Shown: piece by piece, positions 33,318-41,863 of the stretch | How the letters are laid out: each line of letters begins with the position of its first letter | How positions within the stretch are numbered: the stretch's first letter is position 1 | Source of the DNA: Leifsonia sp. Leaf264 | GTDB lineage: Bacteria > Actinomycetota > Actinomycetes > Actinomycetales > Microbacteriaceae | DNA: 64,000 bases | Direction: 5' to 3' | Assembly: GCF_001422325.1 (NCBI RefSeq) | Contig: NZ_LMMR01000007.1 | Location: 303,539-367,538 of the forward strand | Translations under genes and position numbers: made by a program | The notes under the pieces: generated by a model | The model's database searches: none | The model's input: the letters and a program-made list of their open reading frames with translations, nothing else | Told to the model about the DNA's origin: nothing

Positions 33318-33366
33318 TTGATCTCGATACGTGTCCGGCTTCGCCGGGCACTACTCGATCAGCGAA
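33318..33366. repeat. Palindromic repeat element B (TGATCTCGATACG ... CTACTCGATCAGCG)
   Basis: The mirror-image of element A. The core TGTCCGGC-TTCG-CCGGGCA is a strong hairpin with a UUCG tetraloop. The right arm CTACTCGATCAGCGA is also present near 28695. The A/B head-to-head pair resembles paired REP sequences. It lies 20 bp before the amine oxidase gene, so it could also act on that mRNA. Confidence 0.7.
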
Positions 33367-33385
33367 ACGAAGGAACACACGCACC

Positions 33386-34744
33386 ATGCAGAAGATCGAA
33401 CGCGACGTCGTCGTGATCGGAGCCGGAGCATCCGGACTCACCGCCGCCAGCGAGCTCCGGAAGGCCGGCCTCACCGTCGCCGTCCTCGAGGCGCGCGACC
33501 GCGTCGGTGGCCGCCTCTGGACCGATGACATCGACGGCGCCACGCTCGAGATCGGCGGCCAGTGGGTCTCGCCCGACCAGGACGCGCTGATCGAGACTCT
33601 CGAGGACCTCGGGCTCGAGACCTACGAGCGCTATCGCGAGGGGTTGAACGTCTACATCGGCCCGACGGGCGAGAAGCGCACCTTCGAGGGCGAGATCTTC
33701 CCCGTCGCCGAGCAGACCGAGCAGGAGATCCTCACGCTCATCGAGAAGCTCGACGCCCTCGTGGCCGAGATCGACCCCGATGCGCCCTGGGCGCATCCGC
33801 TCGCCAAGGACCTGGACGAGGTCTCCTTCTCCCGCTGGCTCGAGACGCAGACCGATGATGAAGAAGCGCGCGAGAACATCGGCATGTTCATCGCCGGCGC
33901 CATGCTCACCAAGCCGGCGCACGCCTTCTCCGCCCTGCAGGCCCTGCTGATGGCGGCATCCGCCGGCAGCTTCTCCAATCTCGTCGACGCCGACTTCATC
34001 CTCGACAAGCGCGTGGTGGGCGGCCTGCAGCAGGTTCCGCTGCTGCTCGCCGAGCGGTTGGGGGACGACGTGCACCTGGACTCCCCGGTGCGCACGCTGC
34101 GCTGGGGCGCCGATGGCGTGACGGCCGTCACGGAGAACCTCGAGGTGAGCGCCCGCTTCGCGATCCTCGCCGTGCCGCCCATCCTGATCAGCCGCATCTC
34201 CTACGAGCCGCCGCTCCCGCGACGCCAGCAGCAGCTGCACCAGCACCTCTCGATGGGCTTCGTCATCAAGGTGCACGCCGTGTACTCCACGCCGTTCTGG
34301 CGCGACAACGGCCTCTCCGGCACAGCCTTCAGCCCCTACGAACTGGTGCACGAGGCCTACGACAACAGCTACCACGGCGACCCGCGCGGCACCCTCGTCG
34401 GCTTCGTGGCCGACGAGGCGGCCGACGGCGTCTTCGCGCTCGACGAGGCGGACCGCAAGACCGCCATCCTCGAGTCGCTGTCGCACTACTACGGCGACGA
34501 GGCCCTCACCCCCGAGGTGTTCTACCTGAGCGACTGGGGCAGCGAGGAGTGGACCCGCGGCGCCTACGCCGCGAGCTTCGACATGGGCGGACTGGCGCGC
34601 TACGGCTCGGACCTGCGCACCCCTGTCGGCCCCATCCACTTCTCCTGCAGCGACCTGGCGGGCAAGGGCTACCAACACGTCGACGGTGCCATCCGCATGG
34701 GCATCGAGACCGCAGCGGCAATCGTGGAGCGAGCGGGCGCATGA
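33386..34744 (+). CDS. FAD-dependent amine oxidase (putrescine/monoamine oxidase type)
   Basis: A 452-aa flavin amine oxidase. The dinucleotide motif VVVIGAGASGLTAASEL is near residue 8, then RVGGRLWTDDID and IGGQWVSPDQD. The C-terminal FAD motif is GKGYQHVDGAIRMGIETA. It resembles actinobacterial putrescine oxidase (Puo) and monoamine oxidase. Putrescine oxidase makes 4-aminobutanal, a precursor of GABA, which would join this gene to gabT-gabD. ATG 33386 has AACGAAGGA upstream. The stop overlaps the universal stress protein start (ATGA). Confidence 0.82.
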   Translation: MQKIERDVVVIGAGASGLTAASELRKAGLTVAVLEARDRVGGRLWTDDIDGATLEIGGQWVSPDQDALIETLEDLGLETYERYREGLNVYIGPTGEKRTFEGEIFPVAEQTEQEILTLIEKLDALVAEIDPDAPWAHPLAKDLDEVSFSRWLETQTDDEEARENIGMFIAGAMLTKPAHAFSALQALLMAASAGSFSNLVDADFILDKRVVGGLQQVPLLLAERLGDDVHLDSPVRTLRWGADGVTAVTENLEVSARFAILAVPPILISRISYEPPLPRRQQQLHQHLSMGFVIKVHAVYSTPFWRDNGLSGTAFSPYELVHEAYDNSYHGDPRGTLVGFVADEAADGVFALDEADRKTAILESLSHYYGDEALTPEVFYLSDWGSEEWTRGAYAASFDMGGLARYGSDLRTPVGPIHFSCSDLAGKGYQHVDGAIRMGIETAAAIVERAGA

Positions 34745-35616
34745 GCGCCGCGCCCCGCATCGTCGCCGGCTACACGGCCGACGACTCCGGGGCTGACGCG
34801 CTGGCCCTGGCCGCACGACTGGCCCGCGCGAGCGGTGCCGTGCTCGAGGTGGTGATGGTGCTGCCCAGCGAGGCCCGCAACGCCTCGGTGCCGACGGATG
34901 CCGGATACGAGCGATTCCTCAAGGAGCAGTCGCAGTCCTGGCTCGCCGCCGCATCGCGGCGCCTGGGTGACGGCGTCGAACGCGCGCTGCACATCCGGTA
35001 CGCGGAGTCCTTCGCCGAGGGGCTGATCCTCGCGGCCCACGAGTTCGGTGCCAGGCTGATCGTCGTCGGGGCGGCCCGTGGCGGGCTGTTCGGCCGCTCC
35101 AGGATCGGCTCCGTGGCCGACGAGCTGCTGCACTCCTCCGACGTGCCCGTGGCGCTCGCCCCGGCCGGAGCGCGCGAGACGCCCGTGGACCTCGGCGTCA
35201 CGCGGGTCACGACGATGATCGGCACCCGCCCCGGAGCTGAAACGCTGCTGGAGGCATCAGTTCGGCTGGCCCGCCAGACCGAGAGCCCGCTGCGCCTGCT
35301 CTCGCTGGCGTCGATCGACCTGCCCGCCGGACTCGACGAGCACCTGGCCGCACTCACCGGTAGCGCGCACGCCGACGAGGTCCTCGAGGAGGCCCGCCGC
35401 GCCCTCCCCGATGGCATAGCGGCGTCGGCGGCCACGGCGACGGGCTCGAGCATCGAGGATGCCGTGCGCGCCCTCGACTGGGAGCCCGGCGAGATGGTGC
35501 TCGTGGGCTCGAGCCGCCTCGCGGCACCACGACACCTCTTCCTCGGTTCGACGGCGGCCAAGATGCTGCGCGAACTCCCAGTACCCATGATCGTGGTGCC
35601 TCGCACCACAGCCTGA
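34741..35616 (+). CDS. Tandem universal stress protein
   Basis: A 291-aa protein with two UspA domains (about 1-145 and 150-291). Domain 1 has IVAGYTADDSGADALALAARLARASGA and the nucleotide-binding GxxGxx-like VVGAARGGLFGRSRIGSVADELL. Domain 2 has MVLVGSSRLAAPRHLFLGSTAAKML. It overlaps the amine oxidase gene by ATGA and precedes a permease by 11 bp, so it is an inner member of this catabolic operon. USPs next to APC permeases are common in actinobacteria and may regulate them, but this is inferred. Confidence 0.85.
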   Translation: MSAAPRIVAGYTADDSGADALALAARLARASGAVLEVVMVLPSEARNASVPTDAGYERFLKEQSQSWLAAASRRLGDGVERALHIRYAESFAEGLILAAHEFGARLIVVGAARGGLFGRSRIGSVADELLHSSDVPVALAPAGARETPVDLGVTRVTTMIGTRPGAETLLEASVRLARQTESPLRLLSLASIDLPAGLDEHLAALTGSAHADEVLEEARRALPDGIAASAATATGSSIEDAVRALDWEPGEMVLVGSSRLAAPRHLFLGSTAAKMLRELPVPMIVVPRTTA

Positions 35617-35627
35617 AAGAGGCAGCA

Positions 35628-37211
35628 ATGACGCACTCCTCAGACCCGAAGGCGCCGCTCACAGCGGCCAGTGCCGCCATCCCCGGCACAGCAGGCAGCG
35701 AGACCGTGAAGAAGGGCAAGGGGCTCAGCGCTGGCTCGGTCGGCCTCATCGGCGCCATCGTCATCGGCATCTCGTGCATCGCCCCGGCCTACACCCTGAC
35801 GGCGGCCCTCGGTCCGACGGTCTCCGAGGTCGGCGTCCAGGTGCCTGCCATCATCCTCGTCGGCTTCATCCCGATGCTGCTGGTGGCGTTCGGCTATCGC
35901 GAGCTGAATCGACGGATGCCGGACTCCGGCACCTCGTTCACCTGGGCGACCCGCGCCTTCGGCCCGTGGGTGGGCTGGATGGCCGGCTGGGGGCTGGTCG
36001 CCGCGACCATCCTGGTGCTCTCGAACCTCGCCGGCATCGCCGTCGACTTCCTCTTCCTGCTGATCTCGCAGGTGGCCGGAAACCCCGACATCGCCGACCT
36101 CGCCGCGAACCCGTTCATCAACGTGGGAACCTGCCTGCTGTTCATGCTCGGCGCGACGCTGATCTCCTACCGCGACATGCAGACCACCCAGAAGCTGCAG
36201 TACTGGCTCGTCGGATTCCAGGTGCTGGTGCTCGTGCTGTTCTCCGTCGCCGCCCTGGTGCAGGTGGCGAACGGCAACGCCTTCGACGCGACGCCCATCG
36301 AGTTGGCGTGGTTCAACCCGTTCGCCGTGGAGTCGTTCAGCTCCTTCGCCGCCGGCCTCTCGCTCTCGATCTTCATCTTCTGGGGCTGGGACGTCACCCT
36401 GACGATGAACGAGGAGACCAAGGGCTCGTCGAAGACGCCGGGCCAGGCCGCCACCATCACCGTCGTCACGATCGTGATCCTCTACCTGCTCATCGCCGTC
36501 TCGCTCATCGCCTTCGCCGGCGTCGGCGACGGCGAGTTCGGCCTCGGGAACCCCGACATCCAGGACAACGTCTTCTTCCACCTCGCCGGCCCCATCCTCG
36601 GCCCGCTCGCCGTGCTGGTCTCGCTGGCCGTGCTCACCAGTTCGGCGTCGAGCCTGCAGTCCACCTTCGTCTCGCCGGCGCGCACGCTGCTGGCCATGGG
36701 CCACTACGGCGCGCTCCCCGAGAAGTTCGCGTCGGTCAGCCCCCGGTTCTTCACCCCCGGCTACGCCACGGTCGTGTCGGCCGTCGTGGCCTCGGTGTTC
36801 TACACGGTCATGCGCTTCCTCAGCGAGAACGTGCTCTGGGACACCATCACGGCTCTCGGCATGATGATCTGCTTCTACTACGGCATCACGGCGTTCGCCT
36901 GCGTCTGGTTCTTCCGCGACCAGTGGTTCCGTTCGGTGCGCAACGTCTTCTTCACGCTGCTGTTCCCGCTCATCGGCGGCGCCATCCTCGCCGTGCTGTT
37001 CTTCACGACGCTCATCGACAGCATGGACCCCGAGTACGGCAGCGGATCCCACGTGTTCGGCATCGGCCTGGTCTTCGTGCTCGGCATGGTCGTCATCCTG
37101 AGCGGCGTCGTGATCATGCTGTGGCAGTGGCACAAGCGCCCGGCCTTCTTCCGCGGGGAGACCCTCACGGCGGCGGAGGCCGAGACGGCCGAGGAGCCCG
37201 CCGGTCGCTAG
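35628..37211 (+). CDS. APC-superfamily amino acid/polyamine permease
   Basis: A 527-aa transporter with 12 TM helices. The helix 1 unwound region is GAIVIGISCIAPAYTLTAALGPT, and the conserved FSSFAAGLSLSIFIFWGWDVTLTMNEETKGSSKTPG segment corresponds to TM6 and the following loop. The N-terminus of about 35 residues and the C-terminus are hydrophilic. Context (gabT, gabD, amine oxidase) points to GABA or putrescine as substrate. AGAGG lies upstream of ATG 35628. It is the last gene of the operon before a palindromic repeat region. Confidence 0.85.
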   Translation: MTHSSDPKAPLTAASAAIPGTAGSETVKKGKGLSAGSVGLIGAIVIGISCIAPAYTLTAALGPTVSEVGVQVPAIILVGFIPMLLVAFGYRELNRRMPDSGTSFTWATRAFGPWVGWMAGWGLVAATILVLSNLAGIAVDFLFLLISQVAGNPDIADLAANPFINVGTCLLFMLGATLISYRDMQTTQKLQYWLVGFQVLVLVLFSVAALVQVANGNAFDATPIELAWFNPFAVESFSSFAAGLSLSIFIFWGWDVTLTMNEETKGSSKTPGQAATITVVTIVILYLLIAVSLIAFAGVGDGEFGLGNPDIQDNVFFHLAGPILGPLAVLVSLAVLTSSASSLQSTFVSPARTLLAMGHYGALPEKFASVSPRFFTPGYATVVSAVVASVFYTVMRFLSENVLWDTITALGMMICFYYGITAFACVWFFRDQWFRSVRNVFFTLLFPLIGGAILAVLFFTTLIDSMDPEYGSGSHVFGIGLVFVLGMVVILSGVVIMLWQWHKRPAFFRGETLTAAEAETAEEPAGR

Positions 37212-37244
37212 CGCCGGGCGCACGGCCGTATCCGCTCGCCACAT

Positions 37245-37321
37245 ATGGCCGCTTCCGACGGCGCCGAGCGGCCATAACCGGCGCGGGGGCGGTCGGCGGG
37301 CGGCCACAACCGGCGAGCGGA
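37245..37321. repeat. GGCC-type palindromic repeat, one and a half units
   Basis: ATGGCCGCT (37245-37253) and AGCGGCCAT (37267-37275) pair perfectly over 9 bp around a 13-base loop, followed by AACCGGCG. A half unit, GCGGCCACAACCGGCGAGCG, follows near 37300-37320. This half unit is identical to the right side of the element at 41807-41853. The region lies between the permease and the LacI gene. Confidence 0.65.
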
Positions 37322-37388
37322 CGCCACAGGCACGTCGATCTCGAACGGCCCGGCCCGTCGTGCGCACATCGACGGCCGGGGCGCTGCC

Positions 37389-37394
37389 TAGACT
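37389..37394 (+). promoter_or_regulatory. -10 box of the LacI gene at 37401 (leaderless)
   Basis: TAGACT is exactly 6 nt upstream of GTG 37401. Confidence 0.55.
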
Positions 37395-37400
37395 GACGAG

Positions 37401-38414
37401 GTGCAGCCAGCCACCGACGTCATCACCCTCCAACATGTCGCCGAACGGGCCGGGGTCTCCCGGGCGACCGCCTCGCTCGCGCTGAGCGGCAAAGGGCGCA
37501 TGGCCGCGGCGACACGGCAGCGGGTGAAGGATGCCGCCGACGAACTCGACTACGTCGTCAACGTGACTGCGCGCAACCTCCGCAGCTCGCGCTCGGGGGC
37601 CGTCGGGCTCTACGTCCCCGACCACACCCTGAGCTTCCGGTACTACATGGACGTCGCGTTCGGTGCCGTCGAGGAGGCGCAGGCCTCAGACCTGCTCGTC
37701 ACCCTCATGCCGACGGCGTTCGCACCGCGTTCCGGCATCACCGAGCAGCTCGACGGCTTCATCATGATCGATCCGATCGACGACGACCCGATCGTGCGTC
37801 GCCTGCTCGCCGGGCGCAGTCCCGTCGTCAGCGGCGAGGATGCGCCGGCGGACGCCGAGGACCCGTACGGCGTGGTCTACGGCGACCACCGTCGCGGCAT
37901 CCGTCTGCTGCTGGATCATCTCTGGGAGAACGGATGCCGCCGGCCCGCCTGCCTGCTGCCCGACCGTTCCATCGCCTGGGGCCGCGGCATGCAGGACGGC
38001 TACAGGCAGTGGTGCGCGGAGAAGGGCGTCGAGGAGCTGATGCTCGTGGGCGACTTCCAGTCGACGACCGAGCAGGTGCGCGGGCTCCTGGACGGGCTGC
38101 TGGCCGATCTCGACGGTGTCGACGGGATCATCACGGCACCCGAGGGCACGGCGTTGATCGCCGCCGACGCCATCCGTTCCGCGGGTCTCGAGATCGGTCG
38201 CGACCTGTTGCTCGCCAGCTACGTCGACAGCGACTCCCTCGCCCTCACCGAGCCGTCGATCACAGCACTCGATCTGCAGGCCCGCGAGTTCGGGCGGCAG
38301 TGCATGCAACTCCTCGCGGACGCCCTCGGACCGGCTTCCCGTCGCGGCGAGCGCGTCGAGGTTGCGATTTCGGTCATCGAGCGCGGCTCCACCCGACGGA
38401 TTCCGCAGCGCTGA
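37401..38414 (+). CDS. LacI-family transcriptional regulator
   Basis: A 337-aa LacI/GalR regulator. The HTH is TLQHVAERAGVSRATASLALSG at residues 9-30, and the hinge is YVVNVTARNLRSSRSGAVGLYVPD. A C-terminal effector domain contains YGDHRRGIRLLLDHLWENGCRRPACLLPD. GTG 37401 is fixed by a TAGACT box 6 nt upstream (leaderless). It lies just before the APC permease/amidohydrolase operon, on the same strand. Three AATCG(A/G)TT sites in the 213-bp gap after it are plausible operators. Effector unknown; LacI proteins usually sense sugars, but this one lies beside an amino-acid-type permease. Confidence 0.85.
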   Translation: MQPATDVITLQHVAERAGVSRATASLALSGKGRMAAATRQRVKDAADELDYVVNVTARNLRSSRSGAVGLYVPDHTLSFRYYMDVAFGAVEEAQASDLLVTLMPTAFAPRSGITEQLDGFIMIDPIDDDPIVRRLLAGRSPVVSGEDAPADAEDPYGVVYGDHRRGIRLLLDHLWENGCRRPACLLPDRSIAWGRGMQDGYRQWCAEKGVEELMLVGDFQSTTEQVRGLLDGLLADLDGVDGIITAPEGTALIAADAIRSAGLEIGRDLLLASYVDSDSLALTEPSITALDLQAREFGRQCMQLLADALGPASRRGERVEVAISVIERGSTRRIPQR

Positions 38415-38440
38415 CTCGTCGAAGAGTGCGGAATTCGTTG

Positions 38441-38506
38441 TGCAAAATCGGTTATGCATCACGGAATCAATAGTGCATAATCGATTTACTTCACGTAATC
38501 GGTTGA
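38441..38506. promoter_or_regulatory. Three AATCG(A/G)TT sites upstream of the second APC permease
   Basis: AATCGGTT, AATCGATT and AATCGGTT begin at 38446, 38479 and 38497. The first two are preceded by TGCAAA or TGCATA. AATCGATT is a perfect palindrome with a central CG, as in LacI operators. The stretch is clearly more AT-rich than its surroundings, as expected for a control region. Transcripts of the permease operon probably start here. Confidence 0.55.
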
Positions 38507-38627
38507 TTCTCGTGACGTGCTCGAAACATCTGACTCCTACCGTCGACACCATCGCAATCGCCTATCGAGCCGTCATCACCGATCGAGATATCGCTGACAC
38601 GAACGACTCGAGCAAGGGAGCTCAGCC

Positions 38628-40118
38628 ATGGAACTCATCGACACATCACCCGCACCGGAGCAGGATGCATCCGTGACCGCATCACCGGACTCGCAGTCCC
38701 TGCGCCGGAACGCGCTCGGGACAGGCGGCATCGTCTTCATGGTGATCTCGGCGGCGGCACCGCTGACGATCATCGCCGGAGTGGCGCCGCTCGCCATCCT
38801 CATCGGCGGCGTCTCGGCGCCGCTGGCCTACACCGTGGCCGGAATCATCCTGGGCATCTTCGCCATCGCCTTCATGGCCATGACGCGCTACGTGAAGGCG
38901 CTCGGCGGTTTCTACACCTACATCACGCAGTCTCTCGGAAAGGCCGTCGGCCTCGGTTCCTCCTTCGTGGCGCTGGTGTCGTACAACGCCCTGCAGATCG
39001 GCCTCTACGGCCTCATGGGCACGCAGGGCCACGAGATGCTGAAGAACGAGTTCGGCATCGACGTGCCGTGGTGGGTCATCGCCGGCATCGGAATCGCGGC
39101 GGTCTTCCTCGTCGCCTGGCGCGGAATCGACGTCGGAGCGAAGGTGCTCGGCGTGCTGCTCGCCCTCGAGGCCCTCATCCTCGTCGTGCTGGCGGTGGTG
39201 ATCCTGGCCCAGGGCGGCGCCGATGGCATCACCTTCGGAACCTTCGACGCGGGCAACCTGTTCAACCCCGGCATGTTCGCCATCCTCGGCGTCGGCTTCG
39301 CCGCCTTCATGGGCTTCGAGTCCACCGCCCTCTACCGCGAGGAGGCCCGTGATCCGGAGAAGACCATCCCGCGTGCCACCTACATCTCGGTCATCTTCAT
39401 GGCCGTGTTCTACGGCTTCATCCTGTGGGCGATCATCATCGGTCTCGGGGAGTCGCAGGCCGTCGCGGCCGCCGGGGAAAACCCGGCCGGCCTGGTCTTC
39501 GCCGAGGCCGGGCACTACCTCGGCGCCTGGGCCGAGCTCGTGATGTACCTGCTCATCCTCACCAGCGTCTACGCCTCGCAGCTCGCCTTCCACAACGCCA
39601 TCAACCGGTACACCTTCTCGCTGGCGCGGGACGGCGTGCTGCCGAAGGCCCTGCACCGGGTCGATGCCGCAACAGGATCTCCCGTCGTCTCCGGTCTGGT
39701 GCAGACAGTGCTGGCTGTCATCGTGGTCGGCGCGTTCGCCGTCTTCGGCCTCGACCCGTACCTGCAGCTGCTGCTGTGGGTGAACAGTCCCGGTGTGATC
39801 GGCATCATCGCGCTCCAGGTGCTCACCTGCGTCGCCGTCGTCGTCTTCTTCGTGCGCAACCGCGAGCTCGCGCGCAAGTGGTACGTGATTCCCGCCGCCA
39901 TCGTCTCCGGTGTGCTGCAGCTCGGCATCCTCTACGTTCTGTGCTCGTCATTCGACCTGCTCACGGCCGCAGGGCCGGCCGTCAACGCCATCCTCATCGC
40001 GATCACTCCGGTCACCTTCCTCGTCGGCATCGTGCTGGCCCTCGTCTGGAAGCGCACGCGGCCCGACGTGTACGCCCGCATCGGCGGGGCGAGCGAGTTC
40101 GCGGAGGCGACCCGATGA
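38628..40118 (+). CDS. APC-superfamily amino acid permease
   Basis: A 496-aa transporter with 12 TM helices. The first helix region is GGIVFMVISAAAPLTIIAGVAPLAILIGG, and TM6 contains FAAFMGFESTALYREEARDPEKTIPRATY. The sequence is distinct from the APC permease at 35628. GGGAG lies 7 nt before ATG 38628. Its stop overlaps the amidohydrolase start (ATGA), so it probably imports the substrate of that hydrolase. The substrate is unknown. Confidence 0.87.
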   Translation: MELIDTSPAPEQDASVTASPDSQSLRRNALGTGGIVFMVISAAAPLTIIAGVAPLAILIGGVSAPLAYTVAGIILGIFAIAFMAMTRYVKALGGFYTYITQSLGKAVGLGSSFVALVSYNALQIGLYGLMGTQGHEMLKNEFGIDVPWWVIAGIGIAAVFLVAWRGIDVGAKVLGVLLALEALILVVLAVVILAQGGADGITFGTFDAGNLFNPGMFAILGVGFAAFMGFESTALYREEARDPEKTIPRATYISVIFMAVFYGFILWAIIIGLGESQAVAAAGENPAGLVFAEAGHYLGAWAELVMYLLILTSVYASQLAFHNAINRYTFSLARDGVLPKALHRVDAATGSPVVSGLVQTVLAVIVVGAFAVFGLDPYLQLLLWVNSPGVIGIIALQVLTCVAVVVFFVRNRELARKWYVIPAAIVSGVLQLGILYVLCSSFDLLTAAGPAVNAILIAITPVTFLVGIVLALVWKRTRPDVYARIGGASEFAEATR

Positions 40119-41749
40119 GCGCCACCTGCGAACTGCTCGTGCTCGGCGGCGCCGTGCTCACGCCCGAGGTGCTCGGGGCAGGAACCGTGTCCGGAGCCGC
40201 CGCGGCAGCAGCCGGCTACGTCGCGATCAGCGGCGGCGTCATCGTCGGCGTCGGACCGGCAGCGGATGCCGCCGACTGGAGCGCGGAGCGGATCATCGAC
40301 CTCGGCGACGCGACGATCGCCTCCGGATTCATCGACGCCCACATCCACCCGATCATGGGGCTCCAGATGACGCGCGGCGTCGACCTGTCCGGCCTCATGG
40401 AGTGGGACCAGGTGCGTGCGGCGCTCGCCGAGCACATCAGCGGATGCGACGACCCGTGGGTCTTCGGTTGGGGGCTCGACCCGAACGCGTTCGGCTCCGG
40501 AGAGGCCTCCTTCACCCTGTTCGACGGCATCGACTGCGGGCGTCCTGTGTACGTGACGCTGTTCGACGGACACTCGGCCGTCGTCTCACGAGAGGCTCTG
40601 CGCATCGCCGGGATCACCGGGCGCGAGATCTTCGCGGATGCCTCGAGCGTGGTCGTCGACTCCCTCGGCGCTCCCACGGGCCTGCTCCTCGAGCTGAGCG
40701 CGCAGGCGCTGCTGTGGCCGCACCTGCCCGAGCAGACCTTCGCCGATCGCGTCGATGCGCTCGAGGCGCTGTTCCGCGGCATGGCCGAGTCCGGCCTGGT
40801 CGCCGGCCAGATGCTCGACCTCTCGGCTCCGGACTCGTTCGAGCTGTTGGAGGCGGTCGAGGCGCGGGCGGAGCTCGGCATCCGTCTGCGCATCTCGCCC
40901 TTCGTCATGCCCGGGTTCACGGATGCCGACCTCGACCAGGTCGTGGATCTGCAGAGCACCGGCGGCCGGCGCTGGCAGGTGAAGGGCGTGAAGCTCATGA
41001 TCGACGGCACCATCGACAACGGCACTGCATGGCTGTTCGAGCCCGATGCCCGCGGCGAGTCGACCGATTCGCTGTGGCTCGACGAGGGCGAGTACAGGCG
41101 CGCCGTGGCGTACCTCCACGATCGCGGCATCCCGACCACCACGCACGCGATCGGCGACAAGGGCATAGCGTTCGTCGCCGAGACGCTGGCGGCCCTGGAC
41201 GGGAACGGCACGCAGCACCGCATCGAGCACATCGAGACCCTGCCCGACGAGGTGCTCGACACCATCGCGAACGCCGGCATCGCGGCGAGCATGCAGCCGA
41301 CGCACTGCACGCACTACTCGAAGGCCGATCACAGCGACAACTGGTCGACGCGCCTCGGCGACGAGCGTGCAGACCGCGCCTGGCGCATCGGCGACCTGCG
41401 CCGTCGCGGTGTGATCGTGACGCTCGGCTCGGACTGGCCGATCGCCCCGTACGACCCGCGTGCCAGCCTCGGCTCTGCAGTGCTGCGGCGCCCGACGGGC
41501 CGCCTCGAGGTCGAGCCCGTGCTGCCTGAGCAGGCGATCTCGGCCGCCGCGGCCGTCGAGGGCTACACCAGCGAGTACTGGCGCTCCGTCGGCGAGGACG
41601 GCGGCCGCATCGAGGTCGGGCAGCGCGCAGACCTCACGGTGTTCGCCGACAACCCGTTGACGACGCATCCCGACGTCTTCGCCGAGTCGCCGGTGCTGCT
41701 GACCGTGATCGACGGCGAGGTCGTGGTGGACCGGGTGGCGGTGCGCTGA
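40115..41749 (+). CDS. Amidohydrolase, YtcJ-like (amidohydrolase 3 family)
   Basis: A 544-aa metal-dependent hydrolase of the amidohydrolase superfamily. The metal-binding HxH is in IDAHIHPIMGL. The carboxylated Lys candidate is in VKGVKLMIDGTIDN. Metal-ligand His residues are in TTHAIGDKGI and HRIEHIE, and the final Asp is in LGSDWPIAPYDPRASL. YtcJ-type enzymes hydrolyse N-acyl or formamide groups, but substrates are mostly unknown. ATG 40115 overlaps the permease stop (ATGA), which argues for import followed by hydrolysis. No signal peptide was seen, so it acts in the cytoplasm. Confidence 0.85.
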   Translation: MSATCELLVLGGAVLTPEVLGAGTVSGAAAAAAGYVAISGGVIVGVGPAADAADWSAERIIDLGDATIASGFIDAHIHPIMGLQMTRGVDLSGLMEWDQVRAALAEHISGCDDPWVFGWGLDPNAFGSGEASFTLFDGIDCGRPVYVTLFDGHSAVVSREALRIAGITGREIFADASSVVVDSLGAPTGLLLELSAQALLWPHLPEQTFADRVDALEALFRGMAESGLVAGQMLDLSAPDSFELLEAVEARAELGIRLRISPFVMPGFTDADLDQVVDLQSTGGRRWQVKGVKLMIDGTIDNGTAWLFEPDARGESTDSLWLDEGEYRRAVAYLHDRGIPTTTHAIGDKGIAFVAETLAALDGNGTQHRIEHIETLPDEVLDTIANAGIAASMQPTHCTHYSKADHSDNWSTRLGDERADRAWRIGDLRRRGVIVTLGSDWPIAPYDPRASLGSAVLRRPTGRLEVEPVLPEQAISAAAAVEGYTSEYWRSVGEDGGRIEVGQRADLTVFADNPLTTHPDVFAESPVLLTVIDGEVVVDRVAVR

Positions 41750-41806
41750 GGACTGCTCCGGCAGGTCCGGCTAGCCGAGCTCGCTGCGCGCCTCACCCTT
41801 CGCCGC

Positions 41807-41853
41807 TTGTGGCCGCTCCCTCTCGTTCGGAGCGGCCACAACCGGCGAGCGGG
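41807..41853. repeat. GGCC-type palindromic repeat between convergent genes
   Basis: TTGTGGCCGCTCC (41807-41819) and GGAGCGGCCACAA (41829-41841) form a perfect 13-bp stem with a 9-base loop, followed by CCGGCGAGCGG. Lying between two convergent genes, it may end transcription from both sides. The flanking sequence is shared with 37245-37321, so it is also a member of a repeat family. Confidence 0.75.
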
Positions 41854-41863
41854 TGGGACGGGC

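Noticed and set aside
35640-37625. Open frame of 661 codons on the minus strand
   Set aside because: It is antisense to the APC permease and very rich in His, Arg, Asp and Glu, as expected from the complement of hydrophobic codons.
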